A DNA stretch of 64,000 nucleotides. Source: Alphaproteobacteria bacterium (GTDB lineage Bacteria; Pseudomonadota; Alphaproteobacteria; TMED109). A program made the position numbers and the translations under genes. Positions 27,621 through 36,662 of this stretch are shown piece by piece. Location of the stretch: NCBI GenBank assembly GCA_022825235.1, contig JAJDYI010000004.1, positions 152,464-216,463 on the forward strand, read 5' to 3'. The stretch's first letter is position 1, and the number at the start of each line of letters is the position of its first letter. The notes under the pieces are model-generated. The model made no database searches and had not been told where the DNA came from. It was given only the letters and a program-made list of their open reading frames with translations.

Positions 27621-28505
27621 ATGCAGATTGAGCCTATCCTCCCTTCGATCGAGTTCGGCGCCCGGATCACCGGTGTCGATCTCGGCTCCATGGACGACGA
27701 GACCTTCGCGGCGTTCGAGGCAGCCGCAAATCGGTACGCGGTACTGGTGGTTCCCGACCAGATCATGGACGATTCCGTCCAGTTGACCTTCAGCCGTCGG
27801 TTCGGCCCGCTGGAAACCAGCATTCTGGAAGACAGCGTCGCGCACGGCTTCCCGCCCGAGATCCAGCATCTCGGGAACATGGATGCCAACGGGCGCTGCC
27901 ATGCCGCCGAAAGCAAGAAGGTGGTCTACGACCGCGGCAATCGGTCGTGGCATTCCGACAGTTCGTTCAAGACGGTTCCGGCCAAGTTCTCCATCCTGTC
28001 GGCGCGCATTCTTCCGGGCGAAGGCGGGGGCACGGAGTTCGCCGATGCCCGGGACGGGTACGACAGCTGGACCGGCGGCGAGCAAGGCGTCGACAAGGAA
28101 GATTTGGTGGATGAAATCTGCGCCCACAGCATCATCTATTCGCGCATGCGCAATACCGGCGACATCTTCGACGAGTCCGAGAAGGCCACGCTGCCGGGCT
28201 CACGGCAGCGCCTCATCCGTCGCCACCCCGCGACCGGAAGGCGCGCCTTTTACGTAGGATCGCACGCGGCATACATCGAGGGCTGGGAAGAGCAGCGCAG
28301 TCGCGACCTGCTGGACGAACTGATCGACTGGTGCGTGCAGTCCGAGCGCGTGTATTCGCACACCTGGAACGAGGGGGACGTGGTCCTTTGGGATAACCGA
28401 CGCGTGATGCACCGTGGCAAACAATGGCCGGAAGGCGAGTACATCCGGGTCATGCACAGGAGCACGGTGGCGGGAGACGCCCCGTCGGTCGACGAGCCCA
28501 ACTGA
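27621..28505 (+). CDS. TauD/TfdA-family Fe(II)/2-oxoglutarate dioxygenase
   Basis: Non-heme iron dioxygenase of 294 residues. The iron facial triad is His111 and Asp113 (WHSDSSF) with His264 (RRVMHRG). Arg276 (YIRVMHR) binds 2-oxoglutarate. The N-terminus (MQIEPILPS, then FGARITGVDL) is typical of the family and supports ATG 27621 over 27609. The closest family pattern is the TfdA/2,4-D-type group, but that label covers many natural substrates such as alkyl ethers, sulfonates and carnitine precursors. The gene is isolated, so the substrate is unknown. Confidence 0.92.
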   Translation: MQIEPILPSIEFGARITGVDLGSMDDETFAAFEAAANRYAVLVVPDQIMDDSVQLTFSRRFGPLETSILEDSVAHGFPPEIQHLGNMDANGRCHAAESKKVVYDRGNRSWHSDSSFKTVPAKFSILSARILPGEGGGTEFADARDGYDSWTGGEQGVDKEDLVDEICAHSIIYSRMRNTGDIFDESEKATLPGSRQRLIRRHPATGRRAFYVGSHAAYIEGWEEQRSRDLLDELIDWCVQSERVYSHTWNEGDVVLWDNRRVMHRGKQWPEGEYIRVMHRSTVAGDAPSVDEPN

Positions 28506-28805
28506 TCCGGCGGGCCGCGACAGCAGCAGCTTCGCACTGGCAGGCTTGGCGTCCGCACCCCACAGGGGGCGACTGACCGGACCTGGTCCCCGCCCGCTGC
28601 CAGCCTGAGTTGAGGCCCGAAACTGGCCATCACTTGGCTCGGGCGTGCCCCGTCGCGTTCCTTGGCCCAAACCGGGCCCTCGAAATGCCATGAACGCCGT
28701 CCCTGACCGGGAGCCGGCCTCGCGACGCCACGTGCGGGGGACATGCCGTGGTGTGGTGTGCGCGCCTGGCACCGCATCTGGTGCGAAGCAGTACCGGTCA
28801 CAGCT
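28506..28805. other. Intergenic region before cobT
   Basis: I examined this 300-base stretch on both strands for a second cobalamin riboswitch and found no B12-box. It contains only short inverted repeats, such as GCACC-GCATCT-GGTGC near 28775. A promoter for the cobT operon is expected here but cannot be pinned down. Confidence 0.4.
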
Positions 28806-29924
28806 ATGCTGCATGCCCAAATGGCGGCGAAAAATTGGGGTGACGTGGCGCCCGACGTGCCGGTACGGCGGCCCAGCAATCGATCAGGCGCAGGTGCCGG
28901 CCCGTCCGAACACGGGCGGGACCGGTTCGGCCAGATGGTGCAAGCCGCACTCGATGCCAAGACGAAGCCGCCGGGTGCGCTGGGAACGATTGAGGCGCTG
29001 GCGGCCCGGATCGCCCGATTTCAGAACACGCTGAAGCCTAGCGCGGAGCGATGCAGGCTCACGCTCTTTGCGGCCGATCACGGAATGGCGGAGGCTGGCG
29101 TGTCCGCCTACCCCCAGGCCGTGACGCGCCAAATGGTCCTGAATTTTCTGGCCGGGGGGGCGGCTGCCAACGCCTTTGCAGCCGCGCTGGGCGCCGAACT
29201 CGTGATCGTCGATGCCGGCGTGGTGGGTGAACCCATCGAGCATCCGGCTCTCGTCACCAGGCGTCTAGGCCAGGGAACGGCGAACGCCGTCGTGGCCGCA
29301 GCCATGTCCGGTGAGTGCCTTGCCTCCGCGCTTCGGACCGGGCGAGCGCTCGGGGCGGAAGGCACGCACGAAGTGGGCTGCTTCGGCGAGATGGGCATCG
29401 GGAATACCTCCTCGGCGAGCCTCGTCGCAGCCAAGACGTTGGGAATCGCGGTCGACGAGCTGGTGGGGCGCGGTACCGGGCTCGACGACGCCGGTCTCGC
29501 CCGCAAGCGGAGAGCGTTGCAGGGGGCCGCCCGGCGGACCGAGGCCCGCCTGGGAGCGGAGCGCGCGCTCGAGGAATACGGAGGTTTCGAAATCGCAATG
29601 ATGACGGGCGCGATGCTCGGGGCCGCCCGGTCCAGGAAGCTGGTCATCGTCGACGGCTTCATCGCCAGCGTGGCAGCGCTCTGTGCGCTGGATATCGAAC
29701 CTGGCGCCGAAGACGCCTTCATCTACGCCCACCGGTCAGCCGAACGGGGCCATCAAGTCGTGCTCGACGCACTCCGAGGCGAGCCGCTGCTGGATCTCGG
29801 CATGCGCCTCGGCGAGGGCACGGGGGCATTGTTGGCCTGGCCCCTCGTCAAGGCGGCGGCGGCCATGATGCGAGACATGGCCAGCTTTGGCGACGCCGGC
29901 GTGAGCGGCCCACATGAAGGGTGA
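28806..29924 (+). CDS. cobT: Nicotinate-nucleotide-dimethylbenzimidazole phosphoribosyltransferase
   Basis: CobT makes alpha-ribazole phosphate from dimethylbenzimidazole and nicotinate mononucleotide for the lower ligand of cobalamin. About 372 residues. Visible features are the KTKPPGALGTIE block, the FAADHGMAEAGVSAYP motif, the GEMGIGNTSSAS loop and the catalytic Glu in LGEGTGALLAW. The ATGs at 28806 and 28821 are both possible starts. It is the first gene of cobT-cobS-cobC-cobO, overlapping cobS by 11 bases. This group lies upstream of the riboswitch and so is not controlled by it. Confidence 0.95.
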   Translation: MLHAQMAAKNWGDVAPDVPVRRPSNRSGAGAGPSEHGRDRFGQMVQAALDAKTKPPGALGTIEALAARIARFQNTLKPSAERCRLTLFAADHGMAEAGVSAYPQAVTRQMVLNFLAGGAAANAFAAALGAELVIVDAGVVGEPIEHPALVTRRLGQGTANAVVAAAMSGECLASALRTGRALGAEGTHEVGCFGEMGIGNTSSASLVAAKTLGIAVDELVGRGTGLDDAGLARKRRALQGAARRTEARLGAERALEEYGGFEIAMMTGAMLGAARSRKLVIVDGFIASVAALCALDIEPGAEDAFIYAHRSAERGHQVVLDALRGEPLLDLGMRLGEGTGALLAWPLVKAAAAMMRDMASFGDAGVSGPHEG

Positions 29925-30666
29925 GTTCGCGGTCTTCGGGCACGCGGTACAGTTCCTGACGCGGCTCCCGGTTCCGCTCGGCGACAGCTACTCGCCTGAG
30001 CGCGCAGCGGCGTCGGTCCGCTACTACCCGTTGGTGGGCGTCCTCATCGGGAGCCTTTGTGCCGCTGTCTACTGGGCCGCCGACTTGGTGTTGCCCGGCC
30101 TGCCGAGCGTCATGCTGGCCGTCGCGGCGGGCCTGCTGGTCACAGGCGCGCTCCATGAAGATGGTCTCGCCGACACCTTCGACGGCATCGGCGGCGCCCG
30201 CACGCGGGACCAGGCCATCGCGATCATGAAGGACAGCCGGCTCGGGACCTACGGCGTGCTGGCCCTGATCCTCGTGCTGGCCTTGAAGATCTCGGCTCTC
30301 TCGCAGCTCGACGTCCGGACCGTCTGCGTTGCGCTGGTGGCGGCCCACGGGCTATCGCGCCTCTCGAGTGTGCTCGTTATCGCCACGAGCCGCTACGTCG
30401 GCAGCACCCCGGGACCCGCCGCGCAAGAGGTTTCGGCGCCCAGCCTCCTTGTCGCCTGCGGGACGGTGATCACGGTCATCGCGGGACTCGTGGGCAGTCT
30501 TCCGCTTGCCATGGTCCTCGCGGCGCTGCTCGGCCTGGCCGTTGGCCATGCGTGCGTCGTGGTGCTGGCGCAGCGGACACTGGGAGGGCACACGGGCGAT
30601 ACGCTGGGCGCGGTGCAACAGGCCGGCGAGACCGGCGTTTACCTGGGGCTGGCGGCATGGGCCTGA
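29914..30666 (+). CDS. cobS: Adenosylcobinamide-GDP ribazoletransferase (cobalamin synthase)
   Basis: Integral membrane enzyme of 250 residues that joins adenosylcobinamide-GDP to alpha-ribazole (phosphate). The conserved acidic motif is HEDGLADTFDGIGG, followed by IMKDSRLGTYG, and a second motif GGHTGDTLGA lies near the C-terminus. Six or so hydrophobic segments are visible. It overlaps cobT at its start and cobC at its end, consistent with tight coupling. Also called cobV in other organisms. Confidence 0.95.
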   Translation: MKGEFAVFGHAVQFLTRLPVPLGDSYSPERAAASVRYYPLVGVLIGSLCAAVYWAADLVLPGLPSVMLAVAAGLLVTGALHEDGLADTFDGIGGARTRDQAIAIMKDSRLGTYGVLALILVLALKISALSQLDVRTVCVALVAAHGLSRLSSVLVIATSRYVGSTPGPAAQEVSAPSLLVACGTVITVIAGLVGSLPLAMVLAALLGLAVGHACVVVLAQRTLGGHTGDTLGAVQQAGETGVYLGLAAWA

Positions 30667-31184
30667 TGCTCGTCCGGCACACGCGACCGGATGTGGCCCC
30701 CGGGGTTTGCTACGGCCGCACCGATCTTGACGTTGCGGCCAGCTTCTCTGCCGAGGCCGCGCCGATCCTGGCCTCGCTGCCTGCGGTGGAGCGGATCGTG
30801 ACCAGCCCGCTTCGGCGGTGTCTCCGCCTCGCCTCGCATATCTCTGCGCAGCGCGAACTGCCGGTAACCGTGGATCGGCGGATACAGGAAATGGACTTCG
30901 GGCGATGGGAAGGCAGGCGGTGGAGTGACCTCCCGCGCCAGGAGGTTCGTGCCTGGATGCTTGACTTTCTCCATGCACGCCCGCATGGCGGCGAAAGCGT
31001 GGCGGAGCTCCGCGCCCGGACCCTGGAAGCGTTATCCCACCATCGCGGCTGCGGTGGCCGGACGGTGATCGTGACGCATGCCGGCGTGATCAAGGCCGCA
31101 CTCGCCGACGGCGACACGCGGGAGAGCTTTCAGACGTGGGTTGATTTCGGAGAATGGGTCACCATGCCGGACCGCGCGCAATGA
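30657..31184 (+). CDS. cobC: Alpha-ribazole phosphatase (histidine phosphatase family)
   Basis: Histidine phosphatase of 175 residues that would dephosphorylate alpha-ribazole phosphate or cobalamin phosphate. The catalytic RHT motif has Arg7 and His8. The acid is Glu78 in QEMDFGRWEG, and the second His is 141 in VTHAGV. The ATG at 30657 overlaps the cobS stop; the Met codon at 30666 is an alternative. Location between cobS and cobO supports the cobalamin role over phosphoglycerate mutase relatives. Confidence 0.88.
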   Translation: MGLMLVRHTRPDVAPGVCYGRTDLDVAASFSAEAAPILASLPAVERIVTSPLRRCLRLASHISAQRELPVTVDRRIQEMDFGRWEGRRWSDLPRQEVRAWMLDFLHARPHGGESVAELRARTLEALSHHRGCGGRTVIVTHAGVIKAALADGDTRESFQTWVDFGEWVTMPDRAQ

Positions 31185-31193
31185 GCGACAGCC

Positions 31194-31796
31194 GTGCATC
31201 CTGACGACGACCATGCAGAGCGGATGAGGGTGCTGCAGGCGGAGCAGCGCCGCAAGTCCGCTGCGGCCAGGAATCCAGGTCGCGGGCTGGTGCTGGTCCA
31301 TACGGGCAACGGCAAGGGCAAGTCGACCTCCGCGTTCGGTGTGATTTGCCGTGCGCTGGGCTGGGGGCAGCGGGTCGGCGTCGTTCAGTTCATCAAGGGC
31401 AATTGGGTCACCGGAGAGCGGAGGTTCTTTGCGGGATTCCCGGACCAACTGGACTGGCACACGATGGGCGATGGCTTTACGTGGGACACGCAGGATCGCG
31501 ACCGCGACATCGCGGCGGCCGAGGCCGCATTTGCCCGCGCCCTCGTCATGATGACGGGTGGTCGGTACGACCTGGTCGTTCTGGACGAGATCAACATTGC
31601 ACTGCGCTATGGGTATCTCTCCATGCGCGCCGTGCTGGAGGGAATTGGCGCTCGCTCCGACCGGACCAGCGTGATCCTCACCGGGCGCGACGCCAAACCG
31701 GAACTTTGCGAATACGCTGATCTCGTCAGCGAGATGCAGGACGTCAAGCACCCGTTTGCCGCCGGCATCAAGGCGCAACGGGGCATCGATTTCTGA
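31194..31796 (+). CDS. cobO: Cob(I)yrinic acid a,c-diamide adenosyltransferase, CobO/BtuR type
   Basis: ATP:corrinoid adenosyltransferase of 200 residues. The P-loop HTGNGKGKSTSAFG (from residue 36) is at the N-terminus. The family motifs VQFIKGNW, DLVVLDEINIALRYGY and VILTGRDAKPEL follow. It attaches the adenosyl group to corrinoids in both de novo synthesis and salvage. The start is GTG 31194; the ATG at 31224 is an alternative. It is the last gene of the cobT operon and is followed by the riboswitch of the next unit. Confidence 0.95.
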   Translation: MHPDDDHAERMRVLQAEQRRKSAAARNPGRGLVLVHTGNGKGKSTSAFGVICRALGWGQRVGVVQFIKGNWVTGERRFFAGFPDQLDWHTMGDGFTWDTQDRDRDIAAAEAAFARALVMMTGGRYDLVVLDEINIALRYGYLSMRAVLEGIGARSDRTSVILTGRDAKPELCEYADLVSEMQDVKHPFAAGIKAQRGIDF

Positions 31797-31857
31797 CTCC
31801 TGGGCGGGCTCGGCCAGCCTCGGGTTGACAAGCTGGCGTCTGCACAACGATAACGTT

Positions 31858-32030
31858 CACAGATGGCGCCTCGCCCAGCGGCGGGGCCGAAGAGGGAAGC
31901 CGGTGCAAATCCGGCGCTGTGCCCGTAACTGTGAGCCGGGAGCTGATGGCCAATCGTGCCACTGGGGCGGAATTCCCCGGGAAGGCGGCCAGGAGCCTTG
32001 ATCGGCGAGCCAGGAGACCTGCCATCGCGT
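31858..32030 (+). promoter_or_regulatory. Cobalamin riboswitch
   Basis: The B12-box AGCCAGGAGACCTGCC is at 32008-32023. The conserved core GCCGGTGCAAATCCGGC and GCCACTGG elements precede it. GATGGC at 31862-31867 pairs with GCCATC at 32021-32026 as the closing P1 stem. It lies about 170 bases upstream of the btuB-like receptor and should lower expression of btuB-btuF-btuC-btuD when adenosylcobalamin is abundant. Confidence 0.95.
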
Positions 32031-32203
32031 CGTTCGCCCGGAGGCCGGGACCAGCCTCAGCGGGCGGGAGAGCGCAAGCAGTCGCCTTTCCCCTGTAACG
32101 GCAATCGGTAGCGCGGCCGTCCGCGCCGCTGTAAGCGGGGCCGCACGTCGTTACGAAGCGCACCTTTCTCCTGGACGGAGCGGTGCGATGGGGGACCGGG
32201 CGT

Positions 32204-34078
32204 ATGCTCTACCCAAGAATTGTCGTGGTGGCGGCTCTGAGCGCCGCCATCCCCGCGGGTGCCTCAGCAGATACGGAAAAGACCAGGCTGGACCGCATCG
32301 TGGTCGAGGGGTCGAAGCTGGGCCAGACGGCCGCGGAAGTCGGTTCCAGCGTCACGGTCATCACGCGGCGGGACCTCGAAGAACTCGGTTTCGACTTCGC
32401 GCTTGGTGCCATTGCGCTGGCGCCCGGAGTCACAATCAATTCCAACGGCCCGTTCGGCGGCGAGGCCAGTGTGCGGATTCGGGGAGCCGAGAGCGATCAA
32501 ACGCTGGTGCTGATTGACGGTGTGCCGGTAAACGACCCGTCCTCACCCGGCGGTGGATTCGATTTCGGCCGCCTCGACACGGAGAACATCGAACGCGTCG
32601 AAATCCTGAAAGGCCCGCAATCCACGTTTTGGGGAACCGACGCGGTGGGCGGCGTCGTGTCCGTGATCACGAAACGCCAGCAGCGGCCTGCCGGCGGGAG
32701 CGCTTTTGCCGGCTACGGCTCGTTCGACACGTGGCGAGGCGGCGCCTCCTTCGGGCACGCGGACGAGCGGAGTGACTTTCGGGTCGGGGTAACCCGGACT
32801 CGTTCAGCCGGGATTTCCAAGGCCGATCGCGACGACGGCAACCGCGAGGACGATGCGTACCAATCGCTGGCGTGGTCGGGCCGCGGTGGAATCCGGCTGC
32901 CGGCCGACATGCGTCTGGACGCAAGCGTTCTCCGAACCGACGCGGAGTCCGAGTTCGACGGCCGTTCAAGGAACGCGCAGGGCGAATGGGTGTTCGGCGA
33001 CGCCGATCTGCTCAGCAAGACCAGCGAATTGGCCGCCAATGTTCACCTTAGCGTTCCCATGATCGGCGAACGGCTCGAGCATGCGCTGTTCGTTGGCTAC
33101 TCGGAGATCGAGCGGGAGAACTTCTCGGACGGCGCCGAGAGCTTTTCCGCCGAAGGCGATCGCCGAAGCTATCGGTATCAGGGCACCTACGCCCTCGATA
33201 CCCGCAACGTGCTGGCGTTCGGCGCGGAGCGCGAGGAGACGTCGTCAAACGGGGAGGAAGGATCACTCGACGGCTCGTTTGTGTTCTATGAGGCCAAGCC
33301 GTTCCAGGCGCTGGTGCTGACCGCTGGCATCCGCTCGGATGATCATGCCCGGTTTGGCTCGGAGACCACTGCCCGATTGGCCGGATCCTGGCACCCGACG
33401 GACGCCCTGACGCTCCGAGCTAGCTGGGGGGAGGGTTTCAAGGCTCCCACCCTTGACCAGATCTCGCAGCCGTACCGTCATTTCTGCGGGGTGGACGAAA
33501 GCATGGAAACCAGCCCGGCGCCGGTCCTGCAGGCGTCGACCTCCGAAGCATTCGACCTTGGTGTCGAATGGCAAGCGCGCAGCGGCATCATCGAAGCGGG
33601 AGCGACGTACTTCGACCAGCGCACCATCGGCTTGATCGACTACAACCTGGGCAATTGCCTGTTCGAGAACCTCGATGCGGTGGAGTCCAGAGGAGTCGAA
33701 ATACACGGCAGCTACCGGGCCAACAGCTGGCTGACGATATCGGTGAACTACGCCTACATCGATGCCCGGAGCGGCGCGGGCGAGAGGCTGCAACGTCTCC
33801 CGCGGCATTCTGCCGACCTCACTCTTCGGATCCGGCCGGAGGGCCGGTTCGCGGGCACCGTACTCGTGCGCCACAACGGCGAAGAGCTCGACAACCTTGG
33901 TGACGATCCGTCCCTCGCGGCCTGGACCCGGGTCGATGTCGCGGGCAGCTATCAGTTGACCGGGCGCGCGGAACTGTTCGGCCGCGTCGAGAATCTGCTT
34001 GACGCGGATTATCAGCAGGTGTCCGGCTACGGGACGCCAGGCCTTTCGGGCTGGCTTGGCCTGCGGCTGCGATACTGA
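32204..34078 (+). CDS. btuB: TonB-dependent outer-membrane corrinoid receptor (BtuB-like)
   Basis: Outer-membrane receptor of about 624 residues. A signal peptide (about 1-22, ending AGASA) is followed by a TonB-box-like DRIVVEG. The plug domain follows, with VRIRGAESDQTLVLIDGVPVND and IERVEILKGPQSTFWG. A beta-barrel ends in the aromatic residue Tyr (LGLRLRY), as required for outer-membrane insertion. Control by the cobalamin riboswitch and the adjacent BtuFCD transporter identify the substrate class as cobalamin or cobinamide. The ATG at 32204 is chosen because the signal peptide begins there. Confidence 0.93.
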   Translation: MLYPRIVVVAALSAAIPAGASADTEKTRLDRIVVEGSKLGQTAAEVGSSVTVITRRDLEELGFDFALGAIALAPGVTINSNGPFGGEASVRIRGAESDQTLVLIDGVPVNDPSSPGGGFDFGRLDTENIERVEILKGPQSTFWGTDAVGGVVSVITKRQQRPAGGSAFAGYGSFDTWRGGASFGHADERSDFRVGVTRTRSAGISKADRDDGNREDDAYQSLAWSGRGGIRLPADMRLDASVLRTDAESEFDGRSRNAQGEWVFGDADLLSKTSELAANVHLSVPMIGERLEHALFVGYSEIERENFSDGAESFSAEGDRRSYRYQGTYALDTRNVLAFGAEREETSSNGEEGSLDGSFVFYEAKPFQALVLTAGIRSDDHARFGSETTARLAGSWHPTDALTLRASWGEGFKAPTLDQISQPYRHFCGVDESMETSPAPVLQASTSEAFDLGVEWQARSGIIEAGATYFDQRTIGLIDYNLGNCLFENLDAVESRGVEIHGSYRANSWLTISVNYAYIDARSGAGERLQRLPRHSADLTLRIRPEGRFAGTVLVRHNGEELDNLGDDPSLAAWTRVDVAGSYQLTGRAELFGRVENLLDADYQQVSGYGTPGLSGWLGLRLRY

Positions 34079-34088
34079 GTCCCTGGTG

Positions 34089-34919
34089 ATGTCAGGGCGG
34101 CTCGCCGTTCTCCTGGCGCTCTCGCTCGCTGCCGGCGACGCGCTTGCGGCGCCGCGGGAAGCCGGACCCGCACCGGCGCCCGCTCGAATCGTGAGCCTCG
34201 ACTACTGCGCTGACCAGTTCGTTCTCAAGTTGGTCGACCGGGACCGGATCCTCGCGGTGTCCCCGGGCGCGAGGCAGGGCTTCTCGTACATGCGGGATGC
34301 CGCGGCCGGGCTTGCCACCGTCCGGCCCGCGGCGGAGGACGTGCTGGTCCTGAAACCCGACGTAGTCGTGCGCGCCTACGGGGGAGGGCCGGGAGCGGCG
34401 GCGTTGTTCGCGCGCGCGGGCGTGCGGGTCGTGCAGGTGGATTGGGCTTCAGACCTCGGCGATGTCCTCGTCAATGTCGAAAGGGTCGCTGATGATCTGG
34501 GCGTCCCACGGCGGGGCGCAGAGCTCGTGGCCAACATGAGGGCCCGGCTTGCGGAGATCACGCCCGGCCCGAGGGGCCTGCGTGCGCTCTACATGACTCC
34601 TGCCGGGGTGACCGCGGGGCCGGGCACGCTGATCCACGAGATACTGACCGCGGCGGGCCTCACGAATTTTCAGGGCGCAGCAGGCTGGCATCCGATCCCG
34701 CTCGAACATCTCGCCCACGACCAGCCCGACCTGCTTGCGGCGGGTTTCTTCGACACGATGACCCGCTTCACCGGTGCGTGGAGTCCGACACGGCATCCGG
34801 TCGCGCAGCGGCAGCTCAAGGATCGGGACGTCATTTTCCTCAAGGGTGCGTGGATCGCGTGCGGCGGCTGGTTCGTGATGGATGCGATCGAGGCGCTCGC
34901 CGGCCGGCGAGCGCCATGA
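34089..34919 (+). CDS. btuF: Periplasmic corrinoid-binding protein (BtuF-like)
   Basis: Class III ABC substrate-binding protein of 276 residues with a signal peptide ending near ALAAPRE. The mature start RIVSLDYCADQFVLKLVD and the later VLKPDVVVRAYGG and VVQVDWASDLGDVLVNVERVADDLG segments match the BtuF/FecB fold of two lobes joined by a helix. The start follows a GTGATG pair; the ATG at 34089 is used. It lies 10 bases after btuB and overlaps btuC, so it is under riboswitch control. Confidence 0.9.
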   Translation: MSGRLAVLLALSLAAGDALAAPREAGPAPAPARIVSLDYCADQFVLKLVDRDRILAVSPGARQGFSYMRDAAAGLATVRPAAEDVLVLKPDVVVRAYGGGPGAAALFARAGVRVVQVDWASDLGDVLVNVERVADDLGVPRRGAELVANMRARLAEITPGPRGLRALYMTPAGVTAGPGTLIHEILTAAGLTNFQGAAGWHPIPLEHLAHDQPDLLAAGFFDTMTRFTGAWSPTRHPVAQRQLKDRDVIFLKGAWIACGGWFVMDAIEALAGRRAP

Positions 34920-35908
34920 CGTCGCCGGCCCCGCTCGTCGTGGGGTTCGTTGCCGCAACCGTGTTGGCGTTGACGGCCGCCTGCCTTCTCGGCTCGACGC
35001 CAATGGGCGTGGAGCGCGTGCTCGCAGCGTTGATCGGGAGTGGTGATGCCGGTGACCGGCTGGTGGTGTGGGAAATTCGCTTCCCGCGGGCACTGGCCGC
35101 CTTTCTCGCGGGCTCCGCCCTGGGTGCCAGCGGGGCCGCGCTTCAGGGATTGCTCCGGAACCCCCTCGCCGAACCCGGAGTGCTGGGGGTTTCGGCGACG
35201 GCCTCCCTCGCGGCGACTTTCTTTCTCTATTACGGGTTCGTTTCGGTTGCCGCCTGGGGACTTCCGGTGGCCGCCATCGCCGGCGCCCTGGCGGCCACCG
35301 CCCTGATCGCGTTCGCAGCCGTGCACACTCGGTCCATCATCACGCTCATCCTGATCGGAATCGGCATCGCGAGCTTCGCCGGGGCAGCCATGAGCTTGCT
35401 CATGAACCTCGCGCCGCACCCGTACGCCCTCTCCGACATGATCAACTGGATGCTGGGATCTGTCGCGAATCGCAGCCTCGACGACATCGCGCTGGCCGCG
35501 CCATTTCTCCTGTGCGGGCTCGTCGTCCTGTACGGTACGCGCCGTGGTCTGGCGGCGCTCACCCTCGGTGAAGAAGCTGCGGCCGGCGTTGGCCTCAACC
35601 TGCCCCGCCAAAGGTTAGCGACCGTCTTGGGCGCGGGGCTCAGTACCGGCGCATCGGTTGCGCTGGCGGGCGCGATCGGATTTGTCGGGATCGTGGCGCC
35701 GCACATCGTCCGGCCATTGGTGGCGCACGACCCTGCCCGCTCGTTGGTGCCGTCGGCGCTGCTGGCCGGATTGCTGCTGGTGCTGGCCGACATCGGGGTC
35801 CGGCTGATTCAGTCGGAGCAGGAACTGCGGTTGGGGGTCGTGGCCGCATTGGTCGGCGCCCCGGTCTTTGTCTGGATCGCAGTCCGCAGACAGGCGGCCC
35901 GTGACTGA
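34916..35908 (+). CDS. btuC: FecCD/BtuC-type ABC transporter permease
   Basis: Permease of 330 residues with about ten hydrophobic helices. Family blocks are present: IRFPRALAAFLAGSALGASGAALQGLLRNPLAEPGVLGVS near the start, and GAIGFVGIVAPHIVRPLVAHDPARSLVPSALLAG near the end. Its ATG overlaps the btuF stop and its end overlaps the ATPase gene start. It forms the inner-membrane channel for corrinoid import with BtuD. Confidence 0.94.
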   Translation: MTSPAPLVVGFVAATVLALTAACLLGSTPMGVERVLAALIGSGDAGDRLVVWEIRFPRALAAFLAGSALGASGAALQGLLRNPLAEPGVLGVSATASLAATFFLYYGFVSVAAWGLPVAAIAGALAATALIAFAAVHTRSIITLILIGIGIASFAGAAMSLLMNLAPHPYALSDMINWMLGSVANRSLDDIALAAPFLLCGLVVLYGTRRGLAALTLGEEAAAGVGLNLPRQRLATVLGAGLSTGASVALAGAIGFVGIVAPHIVRPLVAHDPARSLVPSALLAGLLLVLADIGVRLIQSEQELRLGVVAALVGAPVFVWIAVRRQAARD

Positions 35909-36662
35909 ACTGATCGCCACGGGCCTCACGCTCAGGGTGGGCCGGGCGACGCTGGTCGACGGGGTCAGCTTCTGCCTGCGGCCAGGGGAACTGGTGGCGC
36001 TGCTTGGCCCCAACGGCGCGGGCAAGTCAAGCCTCCTGCGCGCCAGTCTCGGTCTCCAGAAACGAAGTGGCGGCACGGCGACCCTCGGTGGCCGGGACAG
36101 CGAACGGCTTAATCCGGTGACCCGCGCGCGGCTCGTCTCGTATCTCCCGCAGATCCGCTCAATCGCATGGCCCAACGTGGTCCGCGATGTCGTGGCACTG
36201 GGGCGGTTTTCGCATGGCGCCGCGATCGGGACGCTTCGGGAGGCAGACCGTGCGGCAGTGGAGCGTGCTCTAGACGCCTGCGATCTTCTCCACCTCGCAA
36301 ACCGGCGCTGCGACACTTTGTCGGGGGGAGAGCTCGCCCGCCTCCACTGCGCGCGCGCCTTTGCCGCCGAGGCGCCGCTGCTCCTCGCCGACGAACCCGT
36401 CGGCGGTCTGGACCCGTTCCATCAGTTCCGCGTGATGGACATCACCAGGGCCTTTGTGGGCCGGGGGGGCGGGGCCCTGGTGGTGCTGCACGATGTCGCT
36501 CTCGCCGCTCGCTATGCCCACCGCCTGCTGTGGATGAAAGATGGTCGAATCGTCGCACATGGCACGCCTGACCAAACCCTCACAGCCGAGCGCCTGGCAG
36601 CGATCTACGGCGTGCGGGCCTGTGTCGACGGGCTGAGGGTCGCGCTGGAGGGAGCCGCATGA
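35901..36662 (+). CDS. btuD: ABC transporter ATP-binding protein (BtuD-like)
   Basis: ATPase of 253 residues. Walker A is GPNGAGKSS (residues 36-44), the signature LSGGELARL, Walker [14 protein letters not shown], and the switch His lies in [15 protein letters not shown]. The start is GTG 35901, within the last codons of btuC. Its stop overlaps the cobQ start as ATGA. It powers the BtuFC importer. Confidence 0.93.
   Translation: MTELIATGLTLRVGRATLVDGVSFCLRPGELVALLGPNGAGKSSLLRASLGLQKRSGGTATLGGRDSERLNPVTRARLVSYLPQIRSIAWPNVVRDVVALGRFSHGAAIGTLREADRAAVERALDACDLLHLANRRCDTLSGGELARLHCARAFAAEAPLLLADEPVGGLDPFHQFRVMDITRAFVGRGGGALVVLHDVALAARYAHRLLWMKDGRIVAHGTPDQTLTAERLAAIYGVRACVDGLRVALEGAA

Noticed and set aside
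28506..28805. Possible second cobalamin riboswitch before cobT
   Set aside because: No AGCCRGGAGACC box or GCCACTG element on either strand.
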